NCBI RefSeq assembly: GCF_964355755.1 | Contig: NC_092672.1 | Location: 2,356,001 to 2,420,000, forward strand | DNA: 64,000 bases | Direction of reading: 5' to 3' | Source: Antedon mediterranea | Taxonomy: Eukaryota; Echinodermata; Crinoidea; Comatulida; Antedonidae | Part shown: positions 23,873 to 36,809 of the stretch, piece by piece | How the letters are laid out: every line of letters begins with the position of its first letter | Numbering within the stretch: the stretch's first letter is position 1 | The notes under the pieces: generated by a model | Told to the model about the DNA's origin: nothing | The model's input: the letters and a program-made list of their open reading frames with translations, nothing else | The model's database searches: none | Translations under genes and position numbers: made by a program

Positions 23873-24057
23873 CTGGAAATAAAGAAAATACTAAATATAT
23901 AACAATTCACTAGTAAAATGTTTTTATACAGTATATTAAATAGGCTTTATTTTCTAAAAAGAAGACATATTTTATGTGTGCAATAATAAGAATAGATGTA
24001 TGACACTATTCCATGAATCTGTAATTTTATCTGTTCTTAATTTGGGCCTTTTTTAAA

Positions 24058-25139
24058 GGGTGTCACGAAACCTCAGACCACGAAAGCTCAGACCCCCTAA
24101 GACCTAAGATCACGAAAGCTAAGACCCAAACACCTAAGATTACAAATACTAAGATATACTACAGCTTAAAAACAATACTTGTTTATCCATACATAATTTT
24201 AAACACAGTAGGTTTCATTTATTACCATAAATATAATTTAATACTACCGCAAAACATAGATAAACTCACATTATTTTCGCCCGTTGTGAGTAAATGTATA
24301 TTTTTTCTTTACAACAAACAAACTTGACGGGTTGTTTGTTGGTATATATTTACTCCATTGTGTTGGTTCAGAGGATGTTTTTCTTACGCACCTGCCTTTC
24401 TTGTATTTTGACTCCAAATTTGTTGACTAACTTTATCCTGAACACCACACTTTAAAATTAGGACTTATAAGTACTTTCAGAAGGAGAAACACATAATAAC
24501 AAATAAATAAATCCTTTAAATTGATGATTTTACAGATGTGTTTCTTTGTATACTGTAATGTAACTCCTCGAGCTCCCATGCTCAATGTTTTTGTTTCTAT
24601 GGAGCGCCAAAAGAGCAACAATAATAGTACAAGTATAAAAACAGAAAGAAAACGAAACAAAAAAACTTATCAAGATTTTTTAATTAAAATTTATTTGCCA
24701 GTATTTATTTCTTTGTACTTGCATGATTATACTATTATCATTACAATTTTAATTTTACATTGTTCCATCCACACTGTAGATGGACTCCACAGAGTTTTCA
24801 GCCCTCTATATAATTTTTGCTCTTTTTACGTTCCATAGAAACAAAAACATTGAACATGGCCCATGGGGTAGGCCTACTGTACTGTAGGCTAGTCATTTTG
24901 TGTGCGAGAAAAACGTCTGTAAAATCATCAATTTAAAAATGTATTTGTTACTTTTTATGTGATTCTTTTTCATGAAAGTGCCAATTCTAAGGTGTGGTAT
25001 TCAGAATAAATGTTAGGAGTTAAAATACAAGGCAGGTGCGAAAGATAAATATTTGTAATCTTAGGTGTTGGGTCTTAGCTTTCGTGATCTTAGGTCTTAG
25101 GGGGTCTGAGCTTTCGTGGTCTGAGGTTTCGTGACACCC
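24058..25139. mobile_element. Foldback element with 10-bp target duplication
   Basis: The two halves are inverted copies along much of their length. Termini are GGGTGTCACGAAACC... and its complement, with arms of about 400 bp meeting near 24.6-24.85 kb. cttttttaaa flanks both ends (24048-24057 and 25140-25149). A 9-10-bp duplication plus long TIRs fits Mutator-like (MULE) non-autonomous elements. No transposase. The inner arms are related to 28497-29323. Confidence 0.8.
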
Positions 25140-25149
25140 CTTTTTTAAA

Positions 25150-25608
25150 AGTATTGATTGAGCTCTAGCTAGTAAATAAAGGCCTAACTAAAAAGGCTTT
25201 AAATGTCAGGTTCCCGGAAATTGCAATGTAATTAATTTTTTATAATTTTAAAAATTACTCTAGGAAGGACTACTACAGTACTTTAACTAATCCATGTCAC
25301 CAGCTAATATCACTTGTCAGGATGAAGAAAAATCAGCGGCAGCTTTATCAAATTATTTACTTTTTATTGTAGTAAGTATAGGCCTAGGCTAGGTCCTAGC
25401 CTAGCTGGGCGAGCAGCATATCAATTTCTAAAAAATAAAGGCTGTCATTTGTCGATTTCTCAAGCTATCCCCAACCCTCGACTCAAGAATCTTATTGTTT
25501 TGTGGCCCATTTGCGGAACGTCACTCTAGGCTAGGCCTAGGCTAGGTCTAGCCTAGTCCCGTACGTAGGCAATTACTTTTATTTTTAGGCCTATATAGGG
25601 CCCGGGTA
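25150..25608. other. GGCCTA-rich stretch
   Basis: Noncoding, with many short palindromes of the taggcctaggc type, which recur throughout 25-48 kb. No gene seen. Confidence 0.5.
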
Positions 25609-28264
25609 GGCCTGTCACGCCAAAATTGATCCGGCCAAAATCGGTCCGGCCGGATCAGTTTTGGCCACCAAAACTGATCCGGTCGGATCGATTTTGGCGC
25701 TGAACAGCCGCTAAAACAAGTCCGGCTAGGCCAAAACTGGTCCGGCCTTTAAAATCGCTTATTTATTCTTTAAAATGTGTTAAGAAGCCTGCAAACAGTT
25801 CAAATGGTTAAAGTAAACTAAGCTTAAAGTAAATATACTAAATATTACCGTACAAACGAAAAGAAATTATCGAAACACTAATTAAAGAAACTCTAATCGG
25901 ATTTTGGGATATTCTATTGTTCAGTTCGTTTAAAACTAATAGCGCCCTCTAGTAACGCAACGAATCCTTCCATAACACAATCTTTTACTTTTCGCTCAAA
26001 TGTATTGAATGTATTTTTATAACCTAGTGTTTATATACTTTTTAATGTAATAATATTTTATAAATGGTTGCATTTGATTGTGTATTAAGATAAGTTCATA
26101 TTTATTTTATTTTGTTGCACATCTCTTGAGAATTGTGCCTCTGTTATATAAAGAGAAACAATAAAATTATTATTAGTATTAGTAATTTTATATTATGTCT
26201 AAGAAGATCTTAGATATTATGTACAAACTGAATACGTCTTGGGCGCATTTAATAATGATTAATAATAAAATATAAAACGTTAATTATTATTAGTATAATT
26301 ATTTTAGGTTGTTGTCATTACTGCTATCAGTATTTTTTTTTTCCTTTGTAAGAAATTACACCTGCCTTATTTTTTTCCAGTCCACATTTTGGGACGCAAG
26401 TGGCCACCAAGGGCCTCTTATTATTAATAGTATAAAACAACAACGATAATAACAATCGATATGGGTAGCAATACTAAGATCAAAAATCGACAAACGACAC
26501 CACAGTGGAACGACCGGTTCCCACATTCACGAATTTGGCTATACGACGAATGATGAACACGAGTTTCGTAATAGTCTTAGCGAAAAAAAGAGGGTAAAAC
26601 AATTATAGTACAGATATTTTTTTTATCACCCCAAATTAGACATTTTACACAAATTCTTATTTGAGTCCATTCAGACTTTAAATCTATACGAGCATGTTAA
26701 AAATGAGAGAATGCGCAAATTAATTATTAATTTAAATTTAAAATGGTAAGCTTTTTAAAAATTAAAATAAATCTTCGGAAATTTCGTCGACCCAATAGAT
26801 ATAATAAATTATTATTAGGCCCTACTTTTTAACCAATTCAGTACGCATTTCTAGCTATTTTGAAATGCTAAACAAATTAATAGATAAGGAAAATAATTTA
26901 TCTGTTTTTATTGTTAAATGTGTCTAATACTGTATCCTGACTTTACTATACACAAGAAATTGTAATTTTATATATTTTATTCAAACTGTCTTGTTTGTTT
27001 TACTTTTGAAATTAGTTAACTCAATTGTTTGGGACACAGCACCATTATTCCGTTTAAGATACATTTGTAAAGCTCTGTCTATACTATCAAACTTATGTGA
27101 CAAAAAATGTGATGTGCCCATATTATATATGGACACGATGATATCATGTCACTATCATATTTGGGCATAGCACTACCATATTTGGACACATCACATATAC
27201 GCGCGCGTACCGATTATAAAGACTGGATCTGCTGCTTGTGTAAAGGGTCTTTCACACCTGTTCCGGTGCCGGAAAATCCAATCACGTTGTTGGGAGATAC
27301 ATTTATACTATTATATCTTTATTATCACTTTACTATACTATATTATGTATAATATATTATGTTGGTTGTAGTTCAGTAACCAGGTTGTTAGTAATTGTAC
27401 CTAGGAGACTGCTCATAACTCAAGTTGTCAGAGACACTTCTGATATTCCATATAAGGAAATTGTTACAAAAACTTCATACTAAGATGATGATGTCATTTG
27501 AATTTCATCTTAAAAAATAATACTGTATTCAAATTATGATTTGACAAAAGGCTAATACTGTAGAACGAACGATAGACATCACACTCTGAAAATTTTTCTT
27601 GATTGTTAACCCGTTATAATAGTATAATTCTGTTAGATTTGGTTGTATTAGTGTCAATTCTATATTTAAATGGTCAACAACCGGTAACCTGTTTCTTAAT
27701 TAAAATTTTATGTTTTCTTTTGTTAACAGAATTAACATTAACAAGAGTGTTTAAATTTTTGTGAGAAAAGAAAATATTGCTGTCATCTGCAAATAAGATA
27801 AATTGGAAAATGAGGAAATATGTGAGAATATATAATCAAACCTTATTTAATCAATTCAAAATATATAAATACAACAATGAATGAAAAGTCCTTTTTTTAC
27901 TACGCTAAACACCCCCCCCCCCCCTTCCCCCAAAGAAAAAAATCAGAGGGCGCTATTACTTTATCCTACGATTTTTACAATGGAATAATGGAAGATTCCG
28001 AACCGAAACGCCGATTTATCCTTGCACATTTTAAATCACTCAGTTTCGATAATTTCTTTTCGATTTTACGGTAATATTTAGTATATTTACATCAACCATT
28101 TGGACTTTTTCCAGGCTTCTTATGACATTTTTAAGGATAAATAAGCGATTTTGAAGGCCGGACCCGTTTTGGCCTAGCCGGACCTGTTTTAGCGGTTGTT
28201 TCAACGCCAAAATCGATCCGGCCGGATCAGTTTTGGCCCCGGACCAATTTTCGCGTTACAGGCC
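25609..28264. mobile_element. TIR element with CCGGATC-rich ends
   Basis: Termini GGCCTGTcACGCC and the inverted copy are followed by arms rich in ccggccggatcagttttggc. The arms pair over roughly 330 bp (25609-25970 with 27940-28264). TA flanks both ends. The middle has no recognisable transposase, but contains a palindromic MITE (27069-27195) and a poly(C) run near 27911. Confidence 0.7.
27069..27195. mobile_element. Palindromic MITE, copy 3
   Basis: Starts taaagctctgtctatactat. Has the same inner inverted motifs (tatggacacgatgat and atatttgggcatagc) as the two copies near 20 kb. The right end is shorter. Confidence 0.6.
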
Positions 28265-28318
28265 TAGTAGTAGAGGGGTATGCTTAGCTAGGTAGGTTCC
28301 CCCACACAGCGGGTAGTA

Positions 28319-30376
28319 ACAAAGTGCGAGGCAGCGAGGCACGCGAGGCAGGGAAGGCATGCGAGGCAAGTCAGAAATTTATGCGAGGCATCGTTTTACC
28401 ATCATCAAAAAATGCGAGGCATCATTTTATCATTTCTCAAAATTGCAAGGCAGGAAATCACCGAAATTGAAGTAGCCTAGGCCTAGGCCCGCTAGGCTAG
28501 TTTCCTTTTGCACCTGCCTTGTAATTTAACCAAGGCTTTATCCTGAATACCACAGCTTAGAATTAGTAGGCCTACTTTAATGAAGAAAAATCACATAAAA
28601 GTAACAATAAATCCATTAAATTGGTGATTTTACAGACGTTGTTTTTCTCGCATTTCGCACACTCAATGTTCAATATTTTGGTTTCTATGGAACGCCAAAA
28701 GAGCAAAATTAATTAGAGGGCTAAAAACTCTGTGGAATCCATTTATATTTAACGCATTATTTGGTGAAAATCAAGTACAATTTCAATAGATTTTGTCACT
28801 GTCAGTAAGGAAAAATGATACTGTTGATAATGTACACGGTTTCGTTAACCTTTTAAAGAATAAAATAGAAAAATTCATCATAATATCCTTAGTAGGATGT
28901 CCTAGGTCTAGACTAGGTAGTGATGTTGATTTAGGATCGATTATTATTCTTTGAAAACAGAACAGTATCAGCAGTAACATATTACAACATTTTTATTGAC
29001 AAATTAACAAATATTTTGAAATAAAACGTGTTTTTCACCAATAAATGCATGAGAAATTGACGCATTCCACTGAGTTTTAGTCCTCTATTATCGTTGCTCT
29101 TTTGGCGCTCCATAGAAACAAAAATATTGAACATTGAATAAGTGAAATTCGCGAACAGTGTGCGAGAAACACGCCTGTAAAATCATTAATTTAAGGATTT
29201 ATTTGTTACTTTTTATGTGATTCTTTCATTAAAGTACTCATGAGGTATACTTCTAAGGTGTGGTATTCACACGATAAAGTTAGTTATCAAATTTGGAGTA
29301 AAAATATAAGCGAAGGAAACTAGCGCCAGGTTTATTAGTACGTACGTACATGGACAACAATAAATAAAAATCGTTCGTAATATACCTAGCTTACTAAAAC
29401 AGGAATAGTGTATCATTATTAAATATTACACCAATTATTATTTTATCAAAATTGATTAAACTATTTTCTACATAGGCCTTTATCTAGGTTGGGGCTAAGC
29501 ATATTAGCTAAAGTTTAATTTTAGGCCTAGTATTACAATTGTCGGACGTAAGTCTTTTTTCACACGCGCTCCAGAATTCTGTCGCAATTTTTTTCTTTGC
29601 GGCATGTTATTGGATCGGCATATCAGTTACCTTTTATTCACCGCCAGTTATTGAACTTGTCCTGGCAATCGCTGTTCACCTTATTTGCGAGAGAGGTACA
29701 CGTGTTGTTCCTAGAGAATGGAATGTCAAAAATGTCTTTGGCACGCCGCTCAGAGAGAAGTCTGTGCGTTGCTGCTGAAACCACGTGCTATAGGAGGGGA
29801 ATGCACCACAATCCTCTGAGCTGAGGGCTGAATCATTCCGCTACCTGCTAAATAGTAAAGAGGGATTTTCCATCTCTCGGGTCTACCGGATCTAGGCGCA
29901 GGGGTGTGACAAAATATTATTTTCACTCTGCTATGTTCGAGAGACATGTGAGTGAACACGCTCGAAATGCCAACAAACATTGCAGTCATTTGATGAGTGT
30001 GTCGCTATAACAATTATTGTTTATCGAAAGTTGAAGACTGTCGTTCAGATTTTTGAACCGTAGTTTGGGCACTTTTGTAAAAGTAAAATTTGACACGATA
30101 TGACTTGAATGAAAAAACAATCGTTATATAAAAATAAACAACATGATGAGTGTATACACGAATCTATTTAGATACGCTTGTATCGATTGATTATTAGGCC
30201 TATAATATAGCATAATAGCACGTTAAGATATGCCTCGCACCTTTTTGAAATTGTAAACTATATGCCTCGCATGCCTCGCACTTTTGGAAATGATAAAATG
30301 ATGCCTCGCACAAATATTATTTGGCATGCCGCGCATGCCTCGCTTGCCTCGCGTGCCTCGCTGCCTCGCACTTTGT
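28319..30376. mobile_element. TIR element with TGCGAGGCA subterminal repeats
   Basis: Ends ACAAAGTGCGAGGCAGCGAG and its inverted copy are followed on both sides by repeated 9-mers tgcgaggca, in opposite orientation on the two arms (28325-28450 and 30230-30370). Another foldback (28497-29323) sits inside. No target duplication or transposase is evident. Confidence 0.65.
28497..29323. mobile_element. Foldback element, relative of 24.06-kb element
   Basis: Outer ends ctagtttcctt and aaggaaactag. Inverted arms share cacctgcctt, ttctatggaacgccaaaaga and tgtaaaatcattaattta with the inner arms of 24058-25139, but the terminal sequence differs. Non-autonomous. Confidence 0.65.
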
Positions 30377-30488
30377 CAACACTCCACACAGCTAGCCTAC
30401 ACTAACTGCACTGGGAGGGCCCAGCCTACTACTAGGCCTAGCTAGTAATAGGCCTTCCATAGGCCTAGGCTAGGCATAGTAGTAGGCT

Positions 30489-30770
30489 AGGGTGCTGGTC
30501 AACCCGTACCCAAACCAACCCGTACCCATGCCAACTCGTACCCAACTTGGCTAACCCGTACCCAAATAATTGGTCAACTCGTACCCACTTTGGCTAACCC
30601 GTACCCAAACCAACTCGTACCCATGCCAACTCGTACCTAAATATTTGGCTTACTCGTACCCAAGTATTTGGCTTACTCGTACCCATTATTTGGCTTACTC
30701 GTACCCATTTTTGGCTTACTCGTACCCACTATTTGGACTACTCGTACCCAATTTGAATAATTAGGCCTAC
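30489..30770. repeat. Minisatellite based on CGTACCCA
   Basis: About fifteen copies of an 18-28-bp unit containing ctcgtacccaaat...ggctta or cccgtacccaa. An inverted short copy of the same family is at 48005-48115. Confidence 0.9.
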
Positions 30771-31239
30771 TTGTAATGATTTGATCGGCGCAAAACTAGT
30801 GGTATGCTTTTGACGTATGAATATTTTTATATTTAAATTGTTTTTTTTATTTTACAGGTCTCGGTGAAATGTGTGCTAATAAAAATGACCATTGAATTGA
30901 TTGTAAACTTCGTTTAATTAGGCATATATTTATTAACATTTATTTAAATGTAGTATTATAGTTTTATAAACGTATGTTTGATGTGTCTTTTTATTTATTT
31001 ACGTAAGAACATTAATTAATAAAAAAATATTTTTACTGTTGTATAGTATTACAATTCAATTAAAAAGCCCAGGTAAAGTACCAACAACGTATCATTTTTA
31101 TACTTACCAATTTTTATTCTTATCACCTAATTATCTTCCCTGATTACATTCGATAATGGAGGTATACCTCCATGATTCGATCAAGTAATTATTGTTTCTA
31201 TTGTATTGGTATATTTAAAATTGATTGAATTAACAACGC

Positions 31240-32200
31240 CCTATTTTAATCAAAAAGCCCACAGGGCTATGGGGTCGAATTACTCGTAGATTTCGTGTTA
31301 CGTGTTTTTGCTGACCGGGATTAACCTTTTATTATAAAAAAAAATGACGTATGATCGTTTTCCATATTTTATTTATTAATAATTCAGTGAAATGATCATG
31401 TACACGTACTGTAAAGTCTGCAGGGCTATGGGCGTAGATTTCGTGTTTTTGCTGACCGGGATTAACCTTTTATTATAAAAAAACACGCATTTATAGGGCG
31501 TTAAAGAGATGACTCATTAATGACGTATATGATCGTTTTCCATATATTTTATTTATTAATAATTCAGTGAAATGATCATATACACGTACTGTAAGGCCTG
31601 CAGGGCTATGGGGCGTAGATTTCGTGTTACGTGTTTTTGCTGACCGGGATTAACCTTTTATTACAAAAAAACACGCATTTATAGGGCGTCAAAGAGACGA
31701 CTCAGTAATGGCGTATGATCGTTTTCCATATATTTTATTTATTAATAATTCAGTGAAATGATCATATACACGTACTGTAAGGCCTGCAGGGCTATGGGGC
31801 GTGTGTTACGTGTTTTTGCTGACCGGGATTAACCTTTTATTACAAAAAAACACGCATTTATAGGGAGTCAAAGAGACGACTCAGTAATGACGTATGATCG
31901 TTTTCCATATATTTTATTTATTAATAATTCAGTGAAATGATCATATACACGTACTTTAAGGCAATTAAACATTTTTGGCAGATTTTCTTCTATAACAGCT
32001 ACAGTGTGTAAAAAAAATAGACAACGCAATGTGGCGTACGATCGTTTTCTATTTTTTTTTCTTAAATAATTCAGTAAAATTATCTGTTTGTTTACAGCAA
32101 TTAAACATTTTTGGTAGATGTTTCCTCAATAACAGCTACGTGTTTTTGCTGACGAGGGATTCCCTTTTAAAAAAATACGCATTCTATAATATTCTACAAA
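31240..32200. repeat. Tandem array, unit about 180 bp
   Basis: Units contain cagggctatggggcgtagat, gctgaccgggattaacc, acacgcatttataggg and gaaatgatcatatacacgta. The anchor gggctatgg occurs at 31264, 31423, 31603 and 31789. Degenerate units follow to about 32200. No coding content. Confidence 0.9.
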
Positions 32201-33039
32201 TAAATGACCCACACTCGTTTTTCCATGGCAACGGATGTCGTCTTATTTACTAAAATAATATAAACGTTCTGAAGGCCTACCTACACGTGTCTGTGTACAT
32301 ACGTATCTGTCAGCGATAAGATGATTTTTTTTTAGTTTTATTTAGTAGTATTTTATTTCGGTTTTTAGTCATAATAATACAGTAATAATCATTATAAAAT
32401 GAAAACGTAATAACAGCAAATGTCGTCGTTTGTAATTAAATGTTAAATTATTGGAGGTTACCTTTTATTATTATTCTCACATCCATCATGTCCTAGGGAA
32501 TTTGTTTTAAAAACGGCAATAATCTACTTAGATTCATTATTCTAAAATGGTCCTTAGCAGCAAAAATGAGGCTGGTATCCACTTAAATAGTTTCGTGATT
32601 TTAAAATACGAGTGACTACTTAAAAATGTATTAAATATTTTCGAAATGTTAAAACAAAACTTGCAAAACAAAACAACAAAAACCATCTTTAAAACGACTT
32701 TCAAAAAGCACATTACTTCATTATCTGTAAAATAAAATGAAAAGTGTGTACAGGCTATTCGTAGTAAATAATAGATCAATAACTATTCATAAATGAAAAA
32801 AAATAGAATGCAGCACAGCCGACCACTGACATATCTTCCATGTAAAACAGCGCCCTCAAGTATTAATTTAACTACGACCCAAATACGATGAAATAGAGCT
32901 GTGCTTTTTTCGTACGAGTCTGTACATAAATTATACTTAGGTAAATAGTTTTTGCCATTATAATATCGAACATATGATCTAAAAATGTAATAAAACTGGG
33001 TTTAACTGTAATAGGCCTAGGGCCTATATAAATAGGCCT
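32201..33039. other. No recognisable feature
   Basis: AT-rich sequence with no supported exon or repeat structure. Confidence 0.45.
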
Positions 33040-33420
33040 ACGCCGTGGTTAGGATTCCGGCACCGGAACTCAACTGCCCACCGTTAGGGAATCCGACACG
33101 CTATTGCGCATGCTCAGAGCTCTGGGAAGTGAATAAGGCCAAAAAAAAAAAATAGTTTGTTTGCTGTCATCCGCCGCCCCTAATTTCGCCAAAAATTTGG
33201 GGCGGAAATAGAAAAAGTTTTTTTTTACGTTGAGGGCACTTTTGAAAAAAAAGTTTTTTTTAATGATTTTTTTTGGCCGAAAAGGTGTAAAAATCGAGTG
33301 TGCGAGAATGAAACAATAAAAATAATAACGTAGCGTATATTTCGGTGTATAATCGCACTTTTGACACGCAAATTTAACCTCTAAATTAAGGGTGCGTCTT
33401 ATACACCGAACATAAATGCC
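33040..33420. repeat. Left arm of a long inverted repeat
   Basis: Contains attccggcaccggaactcaa, gggaatccgacacgctattg, a poly(A)/tgtttgctgtca segment and gcgtcttatacaccgaa. The same blocks recur inverted and in mirror order between 46340 and 47970. The gypsy element lies between the arms. Confidence 0.6.
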
Positions 33421-33614
33421 TCAACACACAGATATCGCCACCTCGTTGGCTAGGCCTGGGCTTTTTAAAGGTAAGGCCTAGGCCTATTAGTATACTAAGT
33501 CTAAAGAGTAGGCCTAGCCTAGCTACAGTGTACTAGCGTAACAGCAAACTGCTAGTTTTCAAGGCATTTTAGCGTGATTTTGTACTAAATATGATGAAAA
33601 GATTTGTTCATTAT

Positions 33615-33735
33615 TGTAGTGTATTGACCACATACATCATACTGTAAATAGTGTTGCCGCCCTCTGTTGTTCATTAAAGCAATCTCTCTCTATAAAATGG
33701 ATACCGAGCCTGAGTCATGTGTATGATACATCACA
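33615..33735 (+). repeat. 5' LTR
   Basis: 121 bp, TG...CA ends, contains gccgccctctgttgttcatt and a TATAAAA box. No difference from the 3' LTR was found by eye. Confidence 0.9.
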
Positions 33736-33828
33736 ATTGGCGACGAGAATATAACGGAAAGCGCGTCAATAAGAAGATTAATCTGTGAGTAAGAATATTC
33801 AATAGTTAATATTCTACAATCTGCTAAG

Positions 33829-35683
33829 ATGAGTACTATAATTGGTAGACTCGATCCGTATGACGGCGAGGCAGAGGACTGGGCCTCCTATGTGGAAAGG
33901 TTAGAGGCATATTTCATGGCAAACGGCGTGGATGACGACAAGCGTGTACCTACGTTACTCAGCTTGATAGGGCCTAAGACTTACGGTCTTCTGAAGAACT
34001 TAGTAGCACCTGATTTACCATCAACCAAAACATTTCCGGAACTTGTGGATTCGTTGGAAAGGCATCTGAGTCCTAAACCTCTAGTTATAGCTGAAAGATT
34101 CAGGTTTCACAAACGTGAGCAGCATGAAGGTGAAACAATCCAGGCCTATTTAGCGGATTTACGACGCCTCACCAAACACTGTGAATTTGGAGCACAGCTA
34201 AATGACGCCCTGCGGGATCGTCTTGTTTGCGGAATTAGGTCAGGCAGTATACAAAAAAGACTGTTGGCTGAGGCAAAGCTTACATTAGCGAAAGCGCTAC
34301 AAATGGCAGTTGCTATGGAAACTGCAACGAAGGATGCTTCGCTACTACAACAACAGTTTAAAGAAGAACCACAGAGTACTGTGAACAAGATAAACGTGAA
34401 ACACTATAATAAGCAGCAATTATGTTATCGCTGCAACAAGGGTGGTCATAAGGCAAACGACTGCCGGTACAAAGAAGTTGAGTGCCATAACTGTAAAAAG
34501 AAGGGACATATCAAGGCTGCATGCCGGAGTAAATCAAAACAAACACCACACCAAACTAAGAAGGGTAAGCGAGTGAATGTTGTTGATGAAGAAGAAGACA
34601 ACCTTCTAGCTATGGTGTATGTTAATAATGTAGACGTTGGGAAATCAGTGAAGATAAAACCAACGATAGATAATATCCCATTGGACATGATAGTGGATAC
34701 TGGCAGTGCACTCTCGTTGATTTCGATAGAAGATTTTGAGAAATATTTTAGGAATACAGACTTGTTGCCGACCAAAGTTCAACTTAGAACTTATACTGGA
34801 GAAGAAGTAAAGACAAAAGGGTATTTGAAGGCCAAAGTAGAATACAACGGACAGAAACACGATGGAAAACTATATGTAGTAGAAAGAGGTGGACCCCCGT
34901 TGTTTGGTCGTCAGTGGTTGACACATATCAAGTTAGACTGGGCCAGCATCTTCACAGTGAAGGCTGACCACAACAAAGCTGATGTACCAGCAATACTGAA
35001 TAAATTTCCAAAACTCTTTAACAAAATTGGAAAGGTGAATGGGGTAAAAGGTAAACTTACCTTACAGGATGGAGCACAACCAGTTTTTATTAAGGCAAGG
35101 AATGTACCATATGCACTTCGACCTGCAGTTGAAGCCGAATTAAGGAACCTCGAGAGTCAGGGAATCACCACCCCGATTCAAACTAGTGATTGGGCAACCC
35201 CAATAGTGCCTGTACCAAAAAGTAATGGAGATGTCAGGTTGTGTGGAGACTACAAAGTTACAGTAAATCCAAAGTTAAAAGTGGACTGCTACCCTCTTCC
35301 AAGAATCGAGGATGTTTTCGCAACCTTAGCGGGTGGACAGAAGTTCACAAAACTAGATTTGAAACAAGCATATTTACATTTAGAGATGGAAGAAGAATCC
35401 AGAAACATGCTGACCATAAATACACACAAAGGGCTATTCCAGTTTAATCGACTAGCGTATGGCATTGCATCTGCTCCTGCCATATGGCAGCGGACCATGG
35501 AACAAATCCTGAATGGTATTCCGGGAGTCCAGTGTCTACTTGACGACATGATTATTACTGGCACTACTCATGAAGAACATTTAAGGAATCTAGAAAAAGT
35601 ATTAAAGGTTCTCAGTGATAGAGGACTGTGCCTCAATGACAAGAAGTGTGAATTCTTCAAAGAAAAGGTCGTTTTTTGTGGTC
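33829..35683 (+). pseudogene. Gypsy gag-protease-reverse transcriptase
   Basis: Single open frame from an ATG 94 bp after the LTR. Residues 1-170 are a gag-like helical region. Two CCHC zinc knuckles are at 199-212 and 219-232, then protease with DTGS at 290-293. Reverse transcriptase has KLDLKQAY (first catalytic Asp about 510) and LLDDM at 570-574 in place of the more common YVDD. The frame is cut at residue ~618 by the RAG1-like transposon; about 44 bp of transposon sequence completes the open frame before a stop at 35727. The rest of pol is beyond 41405. Fused gag-pol without a frameshift resembles the Mag/SURL-type lineage, from memory. Confidence 0.9.
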
Positions 35684-35712
35684 CACGGCAGTTTCCAGCG
35701 AGACAAAAAGTG
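35684..35712 (+). repeat. Left TIR of RAG1-like transposon
   Basis: CACGGCAGTTTC, 4 bp, then GAGACAAAAAGTG. Read as heptamer CACGGCA and nonamer-like ACAAAAAGT, the spacer is 12 bp. Confidence 0.8.
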
Positions 35713-35739
35713 GTGAGCCCTCTATAGTTTCGATGCTCG

Positions 35740-36700
35740 CTTTTTCTTATTTTATGTTATAGAGGGCGCTAGTTTAAATACCCGGAAGACTATTTTTAAT
35801 ACCCTGGTAAAAGAGAGGGATTAACCTGCCAATAGACAGTGTTATAATTGAAAATTTAATGAATATTCATGTTATATTCGAAGAAGAAGGCGTGTAATTG
35901 ATATTCGAAGCCAGCGGTCACTCCGTTTCTCAAGACTTCACGAGATATGAGTATTGAAATCTTACGTCTATTTTGCGACAAAAAACAGTAAAAAATAGCA
36001 GTTTAATTACAGGGTAATGGTGAGGTTATATATTTTTTTTGCAATTTACATAAACATCGGCGCCTAGTCGATGTGAAAATTCAAAAACTTGATAAACAAT
36101 ATTTAAAAAATCTCGCTGACGTCTAATCCAGTTTAATAATTATATACACAGAAAGTCGGGGCCCATTTGCCTGTTTTGCACACGTGGGTGTGCTGCTAAA
36201 GGCCTAGGCCTAACAAAGGTTTGTCACCTAGTACTAGGTTTAAGCCACGAAAAATAAATACTGTATAGGCCTAGGCCTAGAATAATATACTCTTAGTAGG
36301 CCTAGCCCAAGTATATGTCGTTAAGAGGGGAAATCAGCAGGGCCAGGCTTAGTAACAGCTCTATCTAGCTAGGCTAGGCCTAATTTTTTAATATGGTACC
36401 ATCAAGACATAGGTAGGCCTAGGAGGATAGGTATACTTACTAACTAGCTTTCATGAGGGCCTAAGTTATTCTACAGTAGAAAATGTGAAAATATCATAGT
36501 CTATCTTCCTATGGCTTGAATATTACTAAACTATGGCAGCAACAGCATTGCATTTGTAGAATAAAAAATAAAATTTTGATTTTAATTTTGACAGTATAGT
36601 CCTAATAATAATATAATATTTCATCATGTACTTCAATCGCTAGTCCACCATTTTTTTAAATAATGATGATAAATATTTATAATTCAAAAATTGTACTACA
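35740..36700. other. Noncoding left part of the transposon
   Basis: No exon recognised. Contains short taggcctaggc palindromes and a tagagggcgcta motif echoed near the right end (41060-41072, inverted). Probably untranslated or terminal region. Confidence 0.4.
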
Positions 36701-36701
36701 G

Positions 36702-36809
36702 GTTCCAAAAATACCACCAACACAAACAAGTACGACTACTTTATTGATGCAAGTGTGGTTCATAAGAGAATCCATAATAAAGAAGAAGATGGCACTCCGT
36801 CAGATTTAT
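36702..36809 (+). other. Possible exon on the opposite strand of the transposon
   Basis: Between a ttgtactacag acceptor and a gtaagc donor lie 108 bases with two usable open frames. One reads NKYDYFIDASVVHKRIHNKE, protein-like in composition. It is convergent with the transposase gene. No further exon was found and no family is recognised. Confidence 0.3.

Noticed and set aside
29539-29824. Open frames near 29.6 kb
   Set aside because: Short overlapping frames inside a TIR element with no recognisable domain or splice context.
30489-30770. CRISPR-like array
   Set aside because: Short repeats with variable spacing, but spacers are themselves repetitive and the DNA is clearly from an animal with introns. 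It is a minisatellite.
33040-33130. GC-rich block as a promoter or CpG island
   Set aside because: It has an inverted copy at 47.88-47.97 kb and belongs to a repeat arm. No gene starts nearby except the unrelated gypsy element.
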